NCBI GenBank assembly: GCA_016286235.1
Contig: JAEESJ010000005.1
Location: 1-36,582 of the forward strand
Reading direction: 5' to 3'
Origin: Opitutales bacterium
Lineage (GTDB): Bacteria; Verrucomicrobiota; Verrucomicrobiia; Opitutales; UBA9783
DNA: 36,582 nt
Shown here: in pieces, positions 1-8,787 of the stretch
Layout of the letters: each line of letters begins with the position of its first letter
Position numbering within the stretch: the stretch's first letter is position 1
The notes under the pieces: model-generated
Databases searched by the model: none
Told to the model about the DNA's origin: nothing
Seen by the model: only the letters and a program-made list of their open reading frames with translations
Program-made: the position numbers and the translations under genes

Positions 1-461
1 AAAATGCCGTGATGTGCTCCGTAAAAAAGAGAAGCCTATATAATTTAAACGCAAATTTAAGGTGTACTTGGAAATCTGTCCCGGGAAAGGTTCGAAGCTC
101 ATAAAAACACAACTGTGAAATTATTGTACGAAGCCTGTTGCACCACAATTTGTGCCGTTTGTGAGAATTGTACGAAGATTAAAGTGTCTTCGTGTATCTT
201 TTCAAAAAATCTCCCGATAAATTCTGTCGCCGATTAAGCAATCTTCCTGATAAAACGCCGCCGCTTGACCGACCGCAAGGGCGCGTTGGGGAAGCGTTAA
301 AAAGGGATGTAAAAACAAGCCGTTATGTACGAAAAGGGAAATTCCCGGTTTTAATAAATCCGGATCGGAAACAACAAAAAACGGACGAGATGCCTGGTTT
401 GAAAATTTTCCGTTGACACAACATTTTATTTCTGATTTTCAGGAGGAAGTGTAAATATATC
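1..461. other. Gene-free leader upstream of the first secreted-protein gene
   Basis: No convincing gene is seen here. A 74-codon GTG-initiated frame at 192-416 has no ribosome binding site, no domain and a composition unlike the neighbouring proteins. The decamer ttgtacgaag occurs at 124-133 and 168-177, each preceded by a tgtga-containing stretch, so this is a short imperfect direct repeat. A TTGACA hexamer at 413-418 looks like a -35 box, but no acceptable -10 lies 16-18 bp downstream. Confidence 0.5.
441..447 (+). promoter_or_regulatory. Strong Shine-Dalgarno site before the 462 gene
   Basis: AGGAGGA lies about 14 nt upstream of the ATG at 462. It is one of the few near-perfect Shine-Dalgarno sequences in the window; most other genes have weak or no visible ones. 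It fixes the start codon chosen for this gene. Confidence 0.75.
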
Positions 462-1952
462 ATGGATGTGTTAAAATATCTCAAAAAATTATCGGTAATG
501 ACGGCGGTTTGCGCCGTATCGTGTGTGGGTCGCGGAGAAGGTGAGAAGATTAAAATCCAACCCGAAACAAAAGTAAAAATAAGACAGGAGATAGGAGATT
601 TATGGAAAAAACTGAAAGAGGAACGCTTGGAATTCGCATCATTTTATCAGTGTCGTCCGGATCTTGAAAAGTACGATCGGGACACGCTCTGTCGTGTTCT
701 TACCGAAGATCTGCTCGAGTATCTGGCATTCGGGGGCTGGCGGTACAATTGGAAGTCCGGGTTTTCGGAATTCGCAAGAAATAAGTTTTTAAGATACAAA
801 CCGGAAGAACGGTGGAAATTTGTTACGGATTTTTTGACTTACGCTTTTAACGGTTCCATCGGCTTCCTGAGACTTGGTAGTTCTTGGGAAGAAGTAGCGG
901 AAAAAAGGATAATAATGGAACATGGAAAAATCAACAGTTTCCTAAAACCGTGTTACGGTCTGGAGATTTTTAATTTTTCGTTTCCGGGACTCGGCGGATT
1001 AAGTAATGAATTGGTCTTCCCGAAGGGATACTTGGAAGTCGGTTGGTTGTTCGAAAAAGCTTTTTCGGAAAAAGTTTTGAAACTGCTGTGGGCGGATGTC
1101 GAACAGTGGTTTAAAGATCCGAAACGGAAATACATGAAACTTTTTGTCGTCGAACAGGACGGTCGACAGCACGACCATTTGGAGGGAAGCAACGATCTCG
1201 TAATGCGTCCGATATATTTTCTTGGAAATAAAATCATCCTCCCGGAACTTTCGTTTTTCTTTTACGCGGCGGAAAGGCAAAGCCTTATGACCCAAGAATC
1301 GGGAAGCGGTATCGAGTTAAGCAACGAGACAAAGGAGAAAATTTTAGAGATCACGGAAAAATATATTGCGGAGCGTTTTTTTGGTGAAATTTTTTTCAAA
1401 AAAACAATGGAAGCAATGCTCTGCCCCCTCTCCACCCTGGAAGCGTTTTGTAATCCCAATAAATTAAAATATTTTCCGCCGGCTTTCAGAAAGGATCGTG
1501 CCACCTTGTTCCGCTTTTTCACCGTGCTCCTTGTGAAGGACGTTGTGAGGTTGTGCAGGGAGGGAAAGATTAAGAGTCCTGAAGCGTTCAAGAAAGAAAA
1601 TTTTCCGGAGTATATGTCGTATCTGATGCGGAAAGCTTTCGGATTTTTGGAATATCATCAGGGAAAATGGACGCATTCCTACTGGGAATGCGGCAGTGAA
1701 CAACAAGGGAAATCGGTTCCGCGCATCCCGGGTTTTCCTCTTCATTTTAGGGATTTCATCGTACGAAGAGCTACATTGTTGCGACATCCGGATGATTGCT
1801 TTATGAAAAAAAGCGACGAGGACGAGCGTTATCGATTGCAATTTTCAAAAGTATTTGAGAAGGGTTTTTTATCTTCGATTGCCAATCTGTTGTACCCGGA
1901 ATTGTTGAAGCATTTGGAGAAATTGTCCCTTGAGCGTGATCTGAATAAATAA
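462..1952 (+). CDS. Secreted two-module protein of unrecognised family (paralogue of 12836-14491)
   Basis: A 496-residue protein with no recognised domain. Residues 1-20 form a signal-like stretch: Lys-rich start, hydrophobic core, then SCVGRGE at 20-26. This may be a signal peptide or a weak lipobox (AVS-C). The mature part contains two diverged copies of one module. Copy A spans about 30-217, from KIQPETKVKIRQEI to VGWLFEKAFSEKVLKLL. Copy B spans about 284-485, from ELSNETKEKILEITEKYI to FSKVFEKGFLSSIANLL. Each copy has an amphipathic opening helix, a Leu/Phe-rich middle and an FEK-x-F closing helix. The gene at 12836 has the same layout and leader. The gene is monocistronic, with its own Shine-Dalgarno site. 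Codon use looks more AT-rich than in the nearby housekeeping genes. I infer an exported, lineage-specific protein; its function is unknown. Confidence 0.85.
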   Translation: MDVLKYLKKLSVMTAVCAVSCVGRGEGEKIKIQPETKVKIRQEIGDLWKKLKEERLEFASFYQCRPDLEKYDRDTLCRVLTEDLLEYLAFGGWRYNWKSGFSEFARNKFLRYKPEERWKFVTDFLTYAFNGSIGFLRLGSSWEEVAEKRIIMEHGKINSFLKPCYGLEIFNFSFPGLGGLSNELVFPKGYLEVGWLFEKAFSEKVLKLLWADVEQWFKDPKRKYMKLFVVEQDGRQHDHLEGSNDLVMRPIYFLGNKIILPELSFFFYAAERQSLMTQESGSGIELSNETKEKILEITEKYIAERFFGEIFFKKTMEAMLCPLSTLEAFCNPNKLKYFPPAFRKDRATLFRFFTVLLVKDVVRLCREGKIKSPEAFKKENFPEYMSYLMRKAFGFLEYHQGKWTHSYWECGSEQQGKSVPRIPGFPLHFRDFIVRRATLLRHPDDCFMKKSDEDERYRLQFSKVFEKGFLSSIANLLYPELLKHLEKLSLERDLNK

Positions 1953-1978
1953 AACGTTGTTCGCTTAAAAAAGGTCGG

Positions 1979-2015
1979 TTATTGCTCCGTGCGCCTCTGT
2001 TGTGCGGAGCGATAA
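1979..2015 (-). terminator. Stem-loop, possible terminator of the mre operon
   Basis: TTATTGCTCCG (1979-1989) pairs with CGGAGCGATAA (2005-2015) apart from one G-T wobble, giving an 11-bp stem. On the minus strand the stem is followed, after about 8 nt, by a run of six T. It lies about 220 bp beyond the mreD stop codon, so it could end the mreBCD transcript, but the T-run is displaced and the distance is long. It may instead serve the plus-strand gene ending at 1952. Confidence 0.35.
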
Positions 2016-2237
2016 TCGTAAGAATATACTGGCGTACGGGATTGTGACTTTCTGCCGGAAAGTGAACACAACCGAAAAAACAGCTTGTTGTTACAGGAAG
2101 TGCTTTGAGGTATTCGGCAAAACAAAGTCTCCGCATGCGCATAACGAAGGAATTGATCTCATCTTAAATACCGTCCGTGATGTGACAACGAACGCCTTCG
2201 GAGTTCGATATATGCGTTTCTCCTCAATGCCGTTCTT

Positions 2238-2714
2238 TTATACGATGTACTTCTTTTGAAAACGCAACAACGGCGGCGTCAAAATTGCCGTAAGGACGGC
2301 GGAGCATACAAACGATCCGAGGTAAAATTGCAAATAACGCACCGATGTGTGCGTAACGATAAAAACACAAAGCAAATGAGCGGTTTGCAGGAGACCTTGT
2401 GCGCAAACGGAGAGGATTCGCGCGTGCGCCTCCAACACCACCCGCCAACTTCGCTTATGGCAGGCAAAAGACAAAGCGGACAACAATAATGCCGACAGAC
2501 CGAACAGGCGATCCGATTGCAACGCATCAAGCCCAAACCCCAAACACAACGTTGCCGTCACCGCTTCCTTTCGTTCCAAACCGCACACCGCCGCCGTACA
2601 GTATAAGCCGTAAAGATTTATGTTTATCGAAAACATTTGTCCGATCATTTGCGATATAAAGATAATCGTAAGGTAAATTGCCCAAAAAATTATCAATCGC
2701 CGGAAGCTTCTCAT
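2238..2714 (-). CDS. mreD: MreD-like rod-shape membrane protein
   Basis: A 158-residue, strongly hydrophobic protein with several membrane segments (from FRRLIIFWAIYLTIIF near the start to the C-terminal YLGSFVCSAVLTAI). This is the size and character of MreD, the integral membrane component of the MreBCD elongation complex that guides side-wall peptidoglycan synthesis. MreD diverges fast, so the call leans on position, directly after mreC. I chose the ATG at 2714 because it overlaps the mreC stop as ATGA, the usual sign of translational coupling. The frame is open a further 58 codons upstream, but that stretch is Arg-rich and lies inside mreC. It is the last gene of the operon. Confidence 0.75.
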   Translation of the reverse strand: MRSFRRLIIFWAIYLTIIFISQMIGQMFSININLYGLYCTAAVCGLERKEAVTATLCLGFGLDALQSDRLFGLSALLLSALSFACHKRSWRVVLEAHARILSVCAQGLLQTAHLLCVFIVTHTSVRYLQFYLGSFVCSAVLTAILTPPLLRFQKKYIV

Positions 2715-3535
2715 AAATTTAACGACGGAATTAAAACCCCGACTTCGTCCAAAAGATCCAAATAACGCCCGAAGCGAACCGTACCGACGGATTGATTGCC
2801 TTTTCGCTTTACTTTTATGCACTCTCCGACGTAAAAATGCTCCGGAAATTGGTGCCCGACGGCGACGGCTTCGACCCTGCGCGGGCAATTTTTTTCATCC
2901 GTATCGGGTGCAAGCGACAGCGTTGCCTTCCCCGAAGAACATTTTCCGTTTTTCAATGCTTTACTCTGTAACAGACACGGTTCCGCTTCACCTTCCAACC
3001 GCACCAACAGCCGAAAGTTCGCGCTCGTCACCAACTCCACAAATGCGGTTTTCGACATCACTTTTCCGATGCAACCGACAACGCCCTTGGTACAAACCAC
3101 CCCCTGCCCTTCCCGAACGCCGTCGTTTGAACCGCGGTTAATCAATAAGCGTTGTACCCGGGCTTCCGTCGAACGATAAATCACACGCGCCGGCAGACAT
3201 TGAAACTGTTCACCGACATCCATGGCGTTCAGCCTTAAGATGCGCTCCGCCAGATCCGCTTTATCGGCATTTTCCGCCAGTTTTCGCCTCAAAGCCTCGT
3301 TTTCGCGCGTCAATTCCCGAACGTGATGCAACAATTCGGATTTCGAAAACGTTTGCAACGCCAACCGTTTTTGCGCCGCCCAAAACACCGCCGACAGTTC
3401 CCACAGTGGGACTTGAACGGTTAAGAAGGCTTCCCGAAACTTTTTACGAAATGCAAGCGGTAAAATGACGTTCCACAATACAAGAAACGCCAAAATGTAA
3501 AGTAAAAGCGGACGCCAAAACCGTTTTTTGGACAC
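2711..3535 (-). CDS. mreC: Rod shape-determining protein MreC
   Basis: A 274-residue protein with the MreC plan: a short cytoplasmic start, one membrane segment (about residues 10-28), a coiled coil (about 65-103, rich in ELTRENEALRRKL-type heptads), then a periplasmic beta domain containing RVIYRSTEARVQRLLINRG and GVVGCIGKVMSKTAFVELV. MreC bridges cytoplasmic MreB filaments to periplasmic and membrane elongasome partners. The start is GTG at 3535, two bases after the mreB stop codon; an overlapping ATG at 3537 is out of frame. The mreD start overlaps its stop. Order and spacing support one mreB-mreC-mreD transcript. Confidence 0.92.
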   Translation of the reverse strand: MSKKRFWRPLLLYILAFLVLWNVILPLAFRKKFREAFLTVQVPLWELSAVFWAAQKRLALQTFSKSELLHHVRELTRENEALRRKLAENADKADLAERILRLNAMDVGEQFQCLPARVIYRSTEARVQRLLINRGSNDGVREGQGVVCTKGVVGCIGKVMSKTAFVELVTSANFRLLVRLEGEAEPCLLQSKALKNGKCSSGKATLSLAPDTDEKNCPRRVEAVAVGHQFPEHFYVGECIKVKRKGNQSVGTVRFGRYLDLLDEVGVLIPSLNL

Positions 3536-3536
3536 A

Positions 3537-4583
3537 TCAGTACTCTTCGTTCAGCCAAAACGACAAATTTTGCAACACCGCACCCGTGCCATTTGCCACC
3601 GCGCGCAACGGATCCTCGGCAACAATCACGGGTAAATGCGTTTCACTGCCGATTTTTCGATCCAAATGACGCACCAAGGCACCGCCGCCCGCCAAAACGA
3701 TGCCCCGATCCACCAAATCCGCCGCCAACTGAGGCGGGCACTGATCCAACGCCTGCCGAACCACTTCGACAATTCCGTTGATCGCCTCGCTCAACGCTTC
3801 CCGAACACCCGTGGAGGAAATCATCACCGTTCGCGGCAACCCTGAAATCGTATCCCGACCCTTGACCGATAGGGAAAGTTCGTTTTCCAACGGCATGGCG
3901 GAACCGATCGCAATTTTAATATCTTCCGACATGCGCTCACCGATGAGTAAATTGTAATTTTTCTTTAAAAAATTGGCGATGGCACCGTCCATTTGGTCGC
4001 CGCCGACGCGCAGGCTTTTGGTAAAAACCATGCCCGACAGCGAAATAATCGCCACCTCCGTCGTTCCGCCGCCGATATCCACAATCATGCTTGCCGTCGG
4101 TTCATCGATCGGCAGACCGACACCAATCGCCGCCGCCATCGGTTCCTGCAAAAGCAAAACTTCGCGTGCGCCGGCATGAATGGCGGATTCGCGCACCGCC
4201 CGACGTTCCACCTCCGTAATGCCCGATGGCACCGCTATTACCACGCGCGGCGGCACAAAACGCGTGTTGCGGCAGGCTTTTGTGATAAAATACCGCAACA
4301 TCGCCTCGGTCACTTCGAAATCGGCAATCACGCCGTCTTTCATGGGACGAATGGCAGTGATGTTTCCCGGCGTCCGTCCCAACATCTTTTTCGCCTCCAA
4401 ACCGACCGCACGCACTTTGCGTGATTTGTTATAAATCGCCACCACGCTCGGCTCGTTCAACACAACGCCGTTATCCTTCGCAAACACCAGCGTATTGGCG
4501 GTTCCGAGATCGATCCCGATGTCATGCGACACCGCCGAAAAAACTTTACCGACCAACGACGCCGCTTTGTGATAAAAAGGCAT
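3537..4583 (-). CDS. mreB: Rod shape-determining protein MreB (actin-like)
   Basis: A 348-residue, full-length bacterial actin. The first phosphate-binding loop is GIDLGTANTLVF (about residues 22-33), the second is IVDIGGGTTEV (about 168-178), and the adenosine motif is GIVLAGGGALVRHLD near the C-terminus. MreB polymerises with ATP under the inner membrane and positions the cell-wall elongation machinery. The ATG at 4583 has an AGGGAA-type Shine-Dalgarno sequence about 6 nt upstream. It is the first gene of the mre operon and is transcribed divergently from the antiporter gene at 4653, with 69 bp between the two starts. A TTGACG box lies upstream on the minus strand, but its spacing to a -10 is poor. 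Confidence 0.97.
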   Translation of the reverse strand: MPFYHKAASLVGKVFSAVSHDIGIDLGTANTLVFAKDNGVVLNEPSVVAIYNKSRKVRAVGLEAKKMLGRTPGNITAIRPMKDGVIADFEVTEAMLRYFITKACRNTRFVPPRVVIAVPSGITEVERRAVRESAIHAGAREVLLLQEPMAAAIGVGLPIDEPTASMIVDIGGGTTEVAIISLSGMVFTKSLRVGGDQMDGAIANFLKKNYNLLIGERMSEDIKIAIGSAMPLENELSLSVKGRDTISGLPRTVMISSTGVREALSEAINGIVEVVRQALDQCPPQLAADLVDRGIVLAGGGALVRHLDRKIGSETHLPVIVAEDPLRAVANGTGAVLQNLSFWLNEEY

Positions 4584-4607
4584 TGTGTTCCCTTTTTAAA
4601 AGGGTAA

Positions 4608-4616
4608 TGGTATAAT
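4608..4616 (+). promoter_or_regulatory. Extended -10 promoter for the antiporter gene
   Basis: TGGTATAAT is a perfect extended -10 (TGN plus consensus TATAAT) on the plus strand. The predicted start is near 4623, leaving a leader of about 30 nt before the ATG at 4653. No good -35 is seen, which is normal for extended -10 promoters. It sits in the 69-bp gap shared with the divergent mreB gene. Confidence 0.6.
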
Positions 4617-4652
4617 AAAATTGCGTCAAGTGAAAGCAGGGCGCATTGCACC

Positions 4653-6959
4653 ATGCATGAAAGCTATCTCATCCAGGATTTAACCACCATCATCGTCATT
4701 GCCGGCGCGGTGTCGATCCTATTCTCGATTTTGCGTTGGCCGAGCATTTTGGGCTACCTGCTGTCGGGTCTCATCGTCGGACCGTATGTTACGGCAAAGT
4801 TCAGTATCCACGACGCATCTTCCGTTAAGAGCATCAGTGAGTTGGGGGTGATTTTCCTCATGTTCTGCATCGGTCTGGAATTTGACCTGAAAAAATTGAA
4901 GCAAACACTGTTTCCTTCGTTGCTGGCAATGCTTTTTCAGGCACTGACGGCATTTTTCATCGGCACGACGGTGGCGCACGTCATCGGTTGGTCGCCGGTG
5001 CTCGGGATTTTCCTCGGCGCGATTTTTGCGATCAGTTCCACCATGGTTGCCATTCCGATCATCAAACAGCAGAACGCCATGCAACAACCGTTTGCACAAT
5101 TCACGATGGGCGTCGCGATTTTGGAGGACATCTTTGCCGTTGTTTTGCTGGTCATTTTATCCAACCTGCAACAAGGCGGCTTCAACCTTTCCCAATGCCT
5201 GAATTTGGTTTTCTGGATCACCGTTTTCATCACGGGCATGCTGATTTTCGGGCGTCTGTTCGCGCGCCGTTTTATCAAACTGCTGAAAAAAGTTGCCAAT
5301 CCCGAAATCATGCACGTGTGTATCGCGGGACTGATTTTGCTGTTGAGTGAACTTTCGAGCGGCTATTCCAACGCTCTCGGTGCGTTTTTGGCGGGCGCGA
5401 TTTTCGCCAATACACGCGTCATTCACGATCTGGAAAGCATGGTGGCACCCATTCGCGATATTTTCACCGCCGTGTTCTTTGTCTCCATCGGTATGCTCAT
5501 CGATCCGAAATTGCTGTGGGAAAACAAATGGCTAGTGCTGATTTTAAGTTTTTTGGTGGTCGGCGGGCAGTTTGTCAGTGCGTGGCTCGGCTTTTTTCTC
5601 AGCGGACAAAAGCCGAACGTCGCATTCCGCGCATCCCTCCCGAAATCTCAAATCGGTGAATTCAGCTTTGTCATCGCGTCGCTGGCACACACATTACAAC
5701 TGGACGACGGGCAACTGATGGCGATTACCGTCGGTGTCGCACTGTTCAGCATCATTGCCGTGAATGTCCTGTGTGCGCGCGAAGACGCTTTGTTGACAAC
5801 CTGTACGCAACGCATTCCGCACGTTCTGCAAACCTGGGCGAGTGTCTATCAAAATCTTCTTCTTTCCATCCAAACACGACTTTCCGGCAATAAATTGCTC
5901 ACTTTGGTACGCAAACCGTTATTAAAAGCCGCCGTCCACTTTTCACTCGTGAATGCCGTCATCTGGTGCAACTACGGGCTATGTTCGTTTCTTGAACAAA
6001 ATCCGCTCCCGGGGACGGAGAAATACGGCATTTGGCTTCAACGCGCCATGTTGCTGATCGCTCTCGGTTTGGCATTGCCGTTTATGAGTTGTGTCGTAGG
6101 CAATTTAAACCTCATCATCCTGACGCTTTGCAAACAATCCTTGCCCAAACTGTTTGAGCGCCTCAACCAACACGCCGCCCTGTATAAAATCTTCCAACTT
6201 ATCATCAATGCCGTCGCGACGTTGGTATTCGTGTGGCTGTTCACGGCGTCCTCCTCCAAGTATTTGCCGAATTACATGCCGCTGGTGCTGCTGGTATGCG
6301 TCGGCGTCATCATCGGTTTCGGCTTCTGGAAGCACCTGCGAACGCTCAATTCCCACTTTGAATTGATGTTCCTCGAAAGCTTTTCGGAAGAATTGGAAAA
6401 CGAAAACGAAAAACGTCGCCGGGCGATGATTAAAATGGTCGAAGCCAAACATCCCTGGAATGTTGAAATTCGACGGTTGACCGTTCCGCCGCATTCGCAT
6501 TTAGCCGGGAACACTCTCGCCGAAAGCGGTCTGGGGCAACACACGCAAACCGTCCTTTTGGCGGTCGGTCGCGAAGGTTTTTTTATCAACAGCGTCCCGC
6601 CGGATTATACGTTTTTTCCGGGTGATGTTTTGCTTTTGTTGGGCAACACGGAACAGTTGGCAAAAGCAACGCAGTGGGTTGCCGTTCCCGCAAAGCAGAC
6701 TTCGGAACGCAATCAAGGCTTTGATTTTGAACAACTCATTTTGACCGACCTCCATCCGTTGCTGAACGAAACAATCGCCTCCGCCGATCTTCGCCGGCGT
6801 TACGGCGTCAACATCGTCGGCATTCAGCGCAAAGACGAACGCATTGAAAATTTATCCCCAAACGATATTTTCAAGGTCGGCGATTGTCTGCTGTTGGTGG
6901 GACACCGAAAAAATCTGGATGTTTTAAAAAACTTGGGAACGTCGACCGCCTCTGCTTAA
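4653..6959 (+). CDS. CPA2/Kef-type cation:proton antiporter with two C-terminal RCK_C (TrkA-C) domains
   Basis: A 768-residue membrane protein. Residues about 1-385 form a Na+/H+ exchanger (CPA2) domain with the family signatures LRWPSILGYLLSGLIVGPY, GLEFDLKKLK and GAIFAISSTMVAIPII; DIF (in AILEDIFAVVLL) is the usual acidic pair region. A second hydrophobic block (about 430-555) precedes a charged helix. Two RCK_C domains follow, at about 605-680 and 690-765, each ending in an FxxGDxLLLxG core. There is no obvious Rossmann RCK_N/TrkA-N domain, so it is not a textbook KefB/KefC. It probably exchanges K+ or Na+ for protons across the inner membrane, gated by a ligand bound at the RCK_C pair. 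It is the only gene on its transcript. Confidence 0.85.
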   Translation: MHESYLIQDLTTIIVIAGAVSILFSILRWPSILGYLLSGLIVGPYVTAKFSIHDASSVKSISELGVIFLMFCIGLEFDLKKLKQTLFPSLLAMLFQALTAFFIGTTVAHVIGWSPVLGIFLGAIFAISSTMVAIPIIKQQNAMQQPFAQFTMGVAILEDIFAVVLLVILSNLQQGGFNLSQCLNLVFWITVFITGMLIFGRLFARRFIKLLKKVANPEIMHVCIAGLILLLSELSSGYSNALGAFLAGAIFANTRVIHDLESMVAPIRDIFTAVFFVSIGMLIDPKLLWENKWLVLILSFLVVGGQFVSAWLGFFLSGQKPNVAFRASLPKSQIGEFSFVIASLAHTLQLDDGQLMAITVGVALFSIIAVNVLCAREDALLTTCTQRIPHVLQTWASVYQNLLLSIQTRLSGNKLLTLVRKPLLKAAVHFSLVNAVIWCNYGLCSFLEQNPLPGTEKYGIWLQRAMLLIALGLALPFMSCVVGNLNLIILTLCKQSLPKLFERLNQHAALYKIFQLIINAVATLVFVWLFTASSSKYLPNYMPLVLLVCVGVIIGFGFWKHLRTLNSHFELMFLESFSEELENENEKRRRAMIKMVEAKHPWNVEIRRLTVPPHSHLAGNTLAESGLGQHTQTVLLAVGREGFFINSVPPDYTFFPGDVLLLLGNTEQLAKATQWVAVPAKQTSERNQGFDFEQLILTDLHPLLNETIASADLRRRYGVNIVGIQRKDERIENLSPNDIFKVGDCLLLVGHRKNLDVLKNLGTSTASA

Positions 6960-6973
6960 GAAGGGCACGAAAC

Positions 6974-7012
6974 ATTAAAATCACACGATGTATTTATCGG
7001 AACGACGGACAA
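6974..7012. repeat. 39-bp direct repeat, copy 1
   Basis: Matches 7339-7377 at 34 of 39 positions in the same orientation. The shared core is gatgtatttatcgg. The copies are 365 bp apart. Confidence 0.8.
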
Positions 7013-7338
7013 CGGACGAACATCGGATTCTCACTCGAAGCGGATCTCTCCGTAATCCCTTCGAGGAATATAAAAATATAAAAATACGGAACATCTTCCG
7101 AACCTTTAATGTGTTCGATCCCAAGCGACCTTTTCGATGCTGGAAAAGGAAATCCTGCGAAGCACATACCTCGAATCAGTCTGATCCAAAGTAAAGAAAT
7201 ACCTCAAATATCGTTTGCCGTCTCGGTTCTTTCGAGATTAAAAAACGAAACGCCGTCTTTCTCACGGATAAAATGCTCCGTCGCGCCTTTTATAATATAG
7301 GAAACGGCGAACACCTCCACTTAGAGAAGATACGGGAA

Positions 7339-7377
7339 ATTAAAATCATTTGATGTATTTATCGGGACGACAGACAA
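7339..7377. repeat. 39-bp direct repeat, copy 2
   Basis: Second copy of the repeat at 6974-7012. Its end touches the T-tract of the hisS terminator, so one copy is partly embedded in a transcription signal. Confidence 0.8.
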
Positions 7378-7415
7378 AAACTGACCTTTATACCGGCGTT
7401 TCGCCTGTAAGGTCA
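7376..7415 (-). terminator. Rho-independent terminator of hisS
   Basis: Read on the minus strand, TGACCTTA-CAGGCG pairs with CGCCGG-(TA)-AAGGTCA around an AAA loop (7415-7382), followed by G and TTTTT (7380-7376). It lies 37 bp past the hisS stop codon, in the right orientation. Confidence 0.75.
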
Positions 7416-7452
7416 CACCATAATCAAAATACAAAAGACGGAAATGAATAAC

Positions 7453-8787
7453 TTATGCTTCAATCTTTCGTTTTTTCCGAAGAACCTCCGCCATTTCTTC
7501 TAATCCCACTTCCCTCATTGTTTCATCCGCCAAACATTTCACTTGCACCTTCCCGCACGAAGCTAATTCCTGCGTAAAAATCACAATATACTGCGGCTGT
7601 TCGACGTAGGCTTTTTTGAGCTGTTTGGAAAGCACTTTTGCCTCGCCGAACGAATAAAGAACGGAGAAATTTTCCCGTCGAAGCATCTGCGTGCACCGTA
7701 ACGCACGATCACGTTCGGTTTCCTCAAAAACGCAAAAAACATCCGCGGTACGTTTATAATCCGACAGTAAGTGATATTTATTTAAAAGATCCGTCAGTGT
7801 TACATCGCCCGCGGCAAAACCGACCGCCGGCATCGGGTGATGCGTTAACTTTTCGAATAATTGATCATACCGTCCGCCGCCAGCCAACGCCCGCCCTTGA
7901 TTGCCTGTTTCGAACAGTTCAAACACAAATCCCGTGTAATACGCCAGCCCGCGCACAATTGTCAGATCGACGGCAACAAACTTTTCACACTCCAACACCG
8001 CCAAGTCGTGCAGTAACGCTTCCAATTCGGACAAACGTTGATGCAACGCTTCCGAAAGTTCCGCATCGGTTGTTTGTTGCGAAAAACACGCTTCAATCGC
8101 CTCCAAGGTTTTGCAGTGCCGCAATTGTTCCGTCGCTTCAAAAAAGGTCTGCGTTTGAACACAAGAAGGCAACAATTTTATCAAATCTTTTTCAATATCT
8201 TCCTTCGGACGCCGTTCCCACTTGTCCAACAGTCCCAAAATACCGCCGACAAGCACCTCGTCCGTGATACCGAACGCCTTTAACCACAGTTGCCACAGTT
8301 GACGATCGCTCAAACGCACATAAAAGTGTTCCTCCGTCAGCCCGAAGTAACGCAGACTCTCCACGGCGAGCGCAATCAGTTCCGCCTCCGCCGATAGAGA
8401 CGGTTCACCGACAATATCGGCATTAAATTGATAAAAAGAACGCAGACGACCCTTTTGCGGGCGTTCGTAACGGAACTGCTCCGTGATGTTAAATAACTTC
8501 GTCGGTTTCTTTAAGGTTGCGAGACTTTTCCCCAAAATGCGCACCAACGACGGCGTCATTTCTGGACGCAACGCCATCTTTCGCCCGCCTTTGTCCTCAA
8601 ACGCAAACAGCTGGTTGACGATTTCTTCGCCGGATTTTTGTGTGAACAACTCCAACGGTTCCGCAATCGGACCGTCAAATTCTTCAAAGCCGAACCGCCG
8701 CGCCACCGTCCGCCAACCGTAAAATAAAGCGTTGCGTTGCGCACACGCCGAAGGTTCAAAGTCGCGAAATCCGGGAAGGCTTTCCAT
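7453..8787 (-). CDS. hisS: Histidine--tRNA ligase
   Basis: A 444-residue class II synthetase that charges tRNA-His. Class II motif 2 is seen as ALRPEMTPSLVRI (about residues 72-84). The HisRS signatures are ERPQKGRLRSFYQFNADIVGE, the histidine A motif LTIVRGLAYYTGFVFELF and ALAGGGRYDQL (histidine B). A C-terminal anticodon-binding domain starts near residue 345. The length is typical. The ATG at 8787 has TAAGGT just upstream, a weak and very close Shine-Dalgarno sequence. It lies downstream of the regulator gene at 8950 on the same strand, 162 bp away, and has its own terminator. A possible TTGTCG box with a weak TATCCG 17 bp later lies directly before the start. Confidence 0.96.
   Translation of the reverse strand: MESLPGFRDFEPSACAQRNALFYGWRTVARRFGFEEFDGPIAEPLELFTQKSGEEIVNQLFAFEDKGGRKMALRPEMTPSLVRILGKSLATLKKPTKLFNITEQFRYERPQKGRLRSFYQFNADIVGEPSLSAEAELIALAVESLRYFGLTEEHFYVRLSDRQLWQLWLKAFGITDEVLVGGILGLLDKWERRPKEDIEKDLIKLLPSCVQTQTFFEATEQLRHCKTLEAIEACFSQQTTDAELSEALHQRLSELEALLHDLAVLECEKFVAVDLTIVRGLAYYTGFVFELFETGNQGRALAGGGRYDQLFEKLTHHPMPAVGFAAGDVTLTDLLNKYHLLSDYKRTADVFCVFEETERDRALRCTQMLRRENFSVLYSFGEAKVLSKQLKKAYVEQPQYIVIFTQELASCGKVQVKCLADETMREVGLEEMAEVLRKKRKIEA

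Larger units (their letters stand above)
6960..7452. other. 493-bp intergenic region between the antiporter and hisS genes
   Basis: No gene is supported here; the open frames are short and overlap one another. It holds a pair of 39-bp direct repeats near its two ends, a small tandem repeat of aatataaaa around 7070-7086, and the hisS terminator. It may be the remains of a decayed gene or the footprint of an excised element. Confidence 0.5.

Noticed and set aside
192..416. 74-codon GTG-initiated frame upstream of the first gene
   Set aside because: No ribosome binding site, no domain, no hydrophobic or conserved pattern; sits in an AT-rich leader.
413..441. TTGACA as promoter of the first secreted-protein gene
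   Set aside because: No -10 at 16-18 bp; the predicted start would fall inside the Shine-Dalgarno site.
7638..8267. 209-codon plus-strand frame inside hisS
   Set aside because: Fully antisense to well-supported HisRS; residue content (Pro/Arg/Thr-rich) is typical of a shadow frame.
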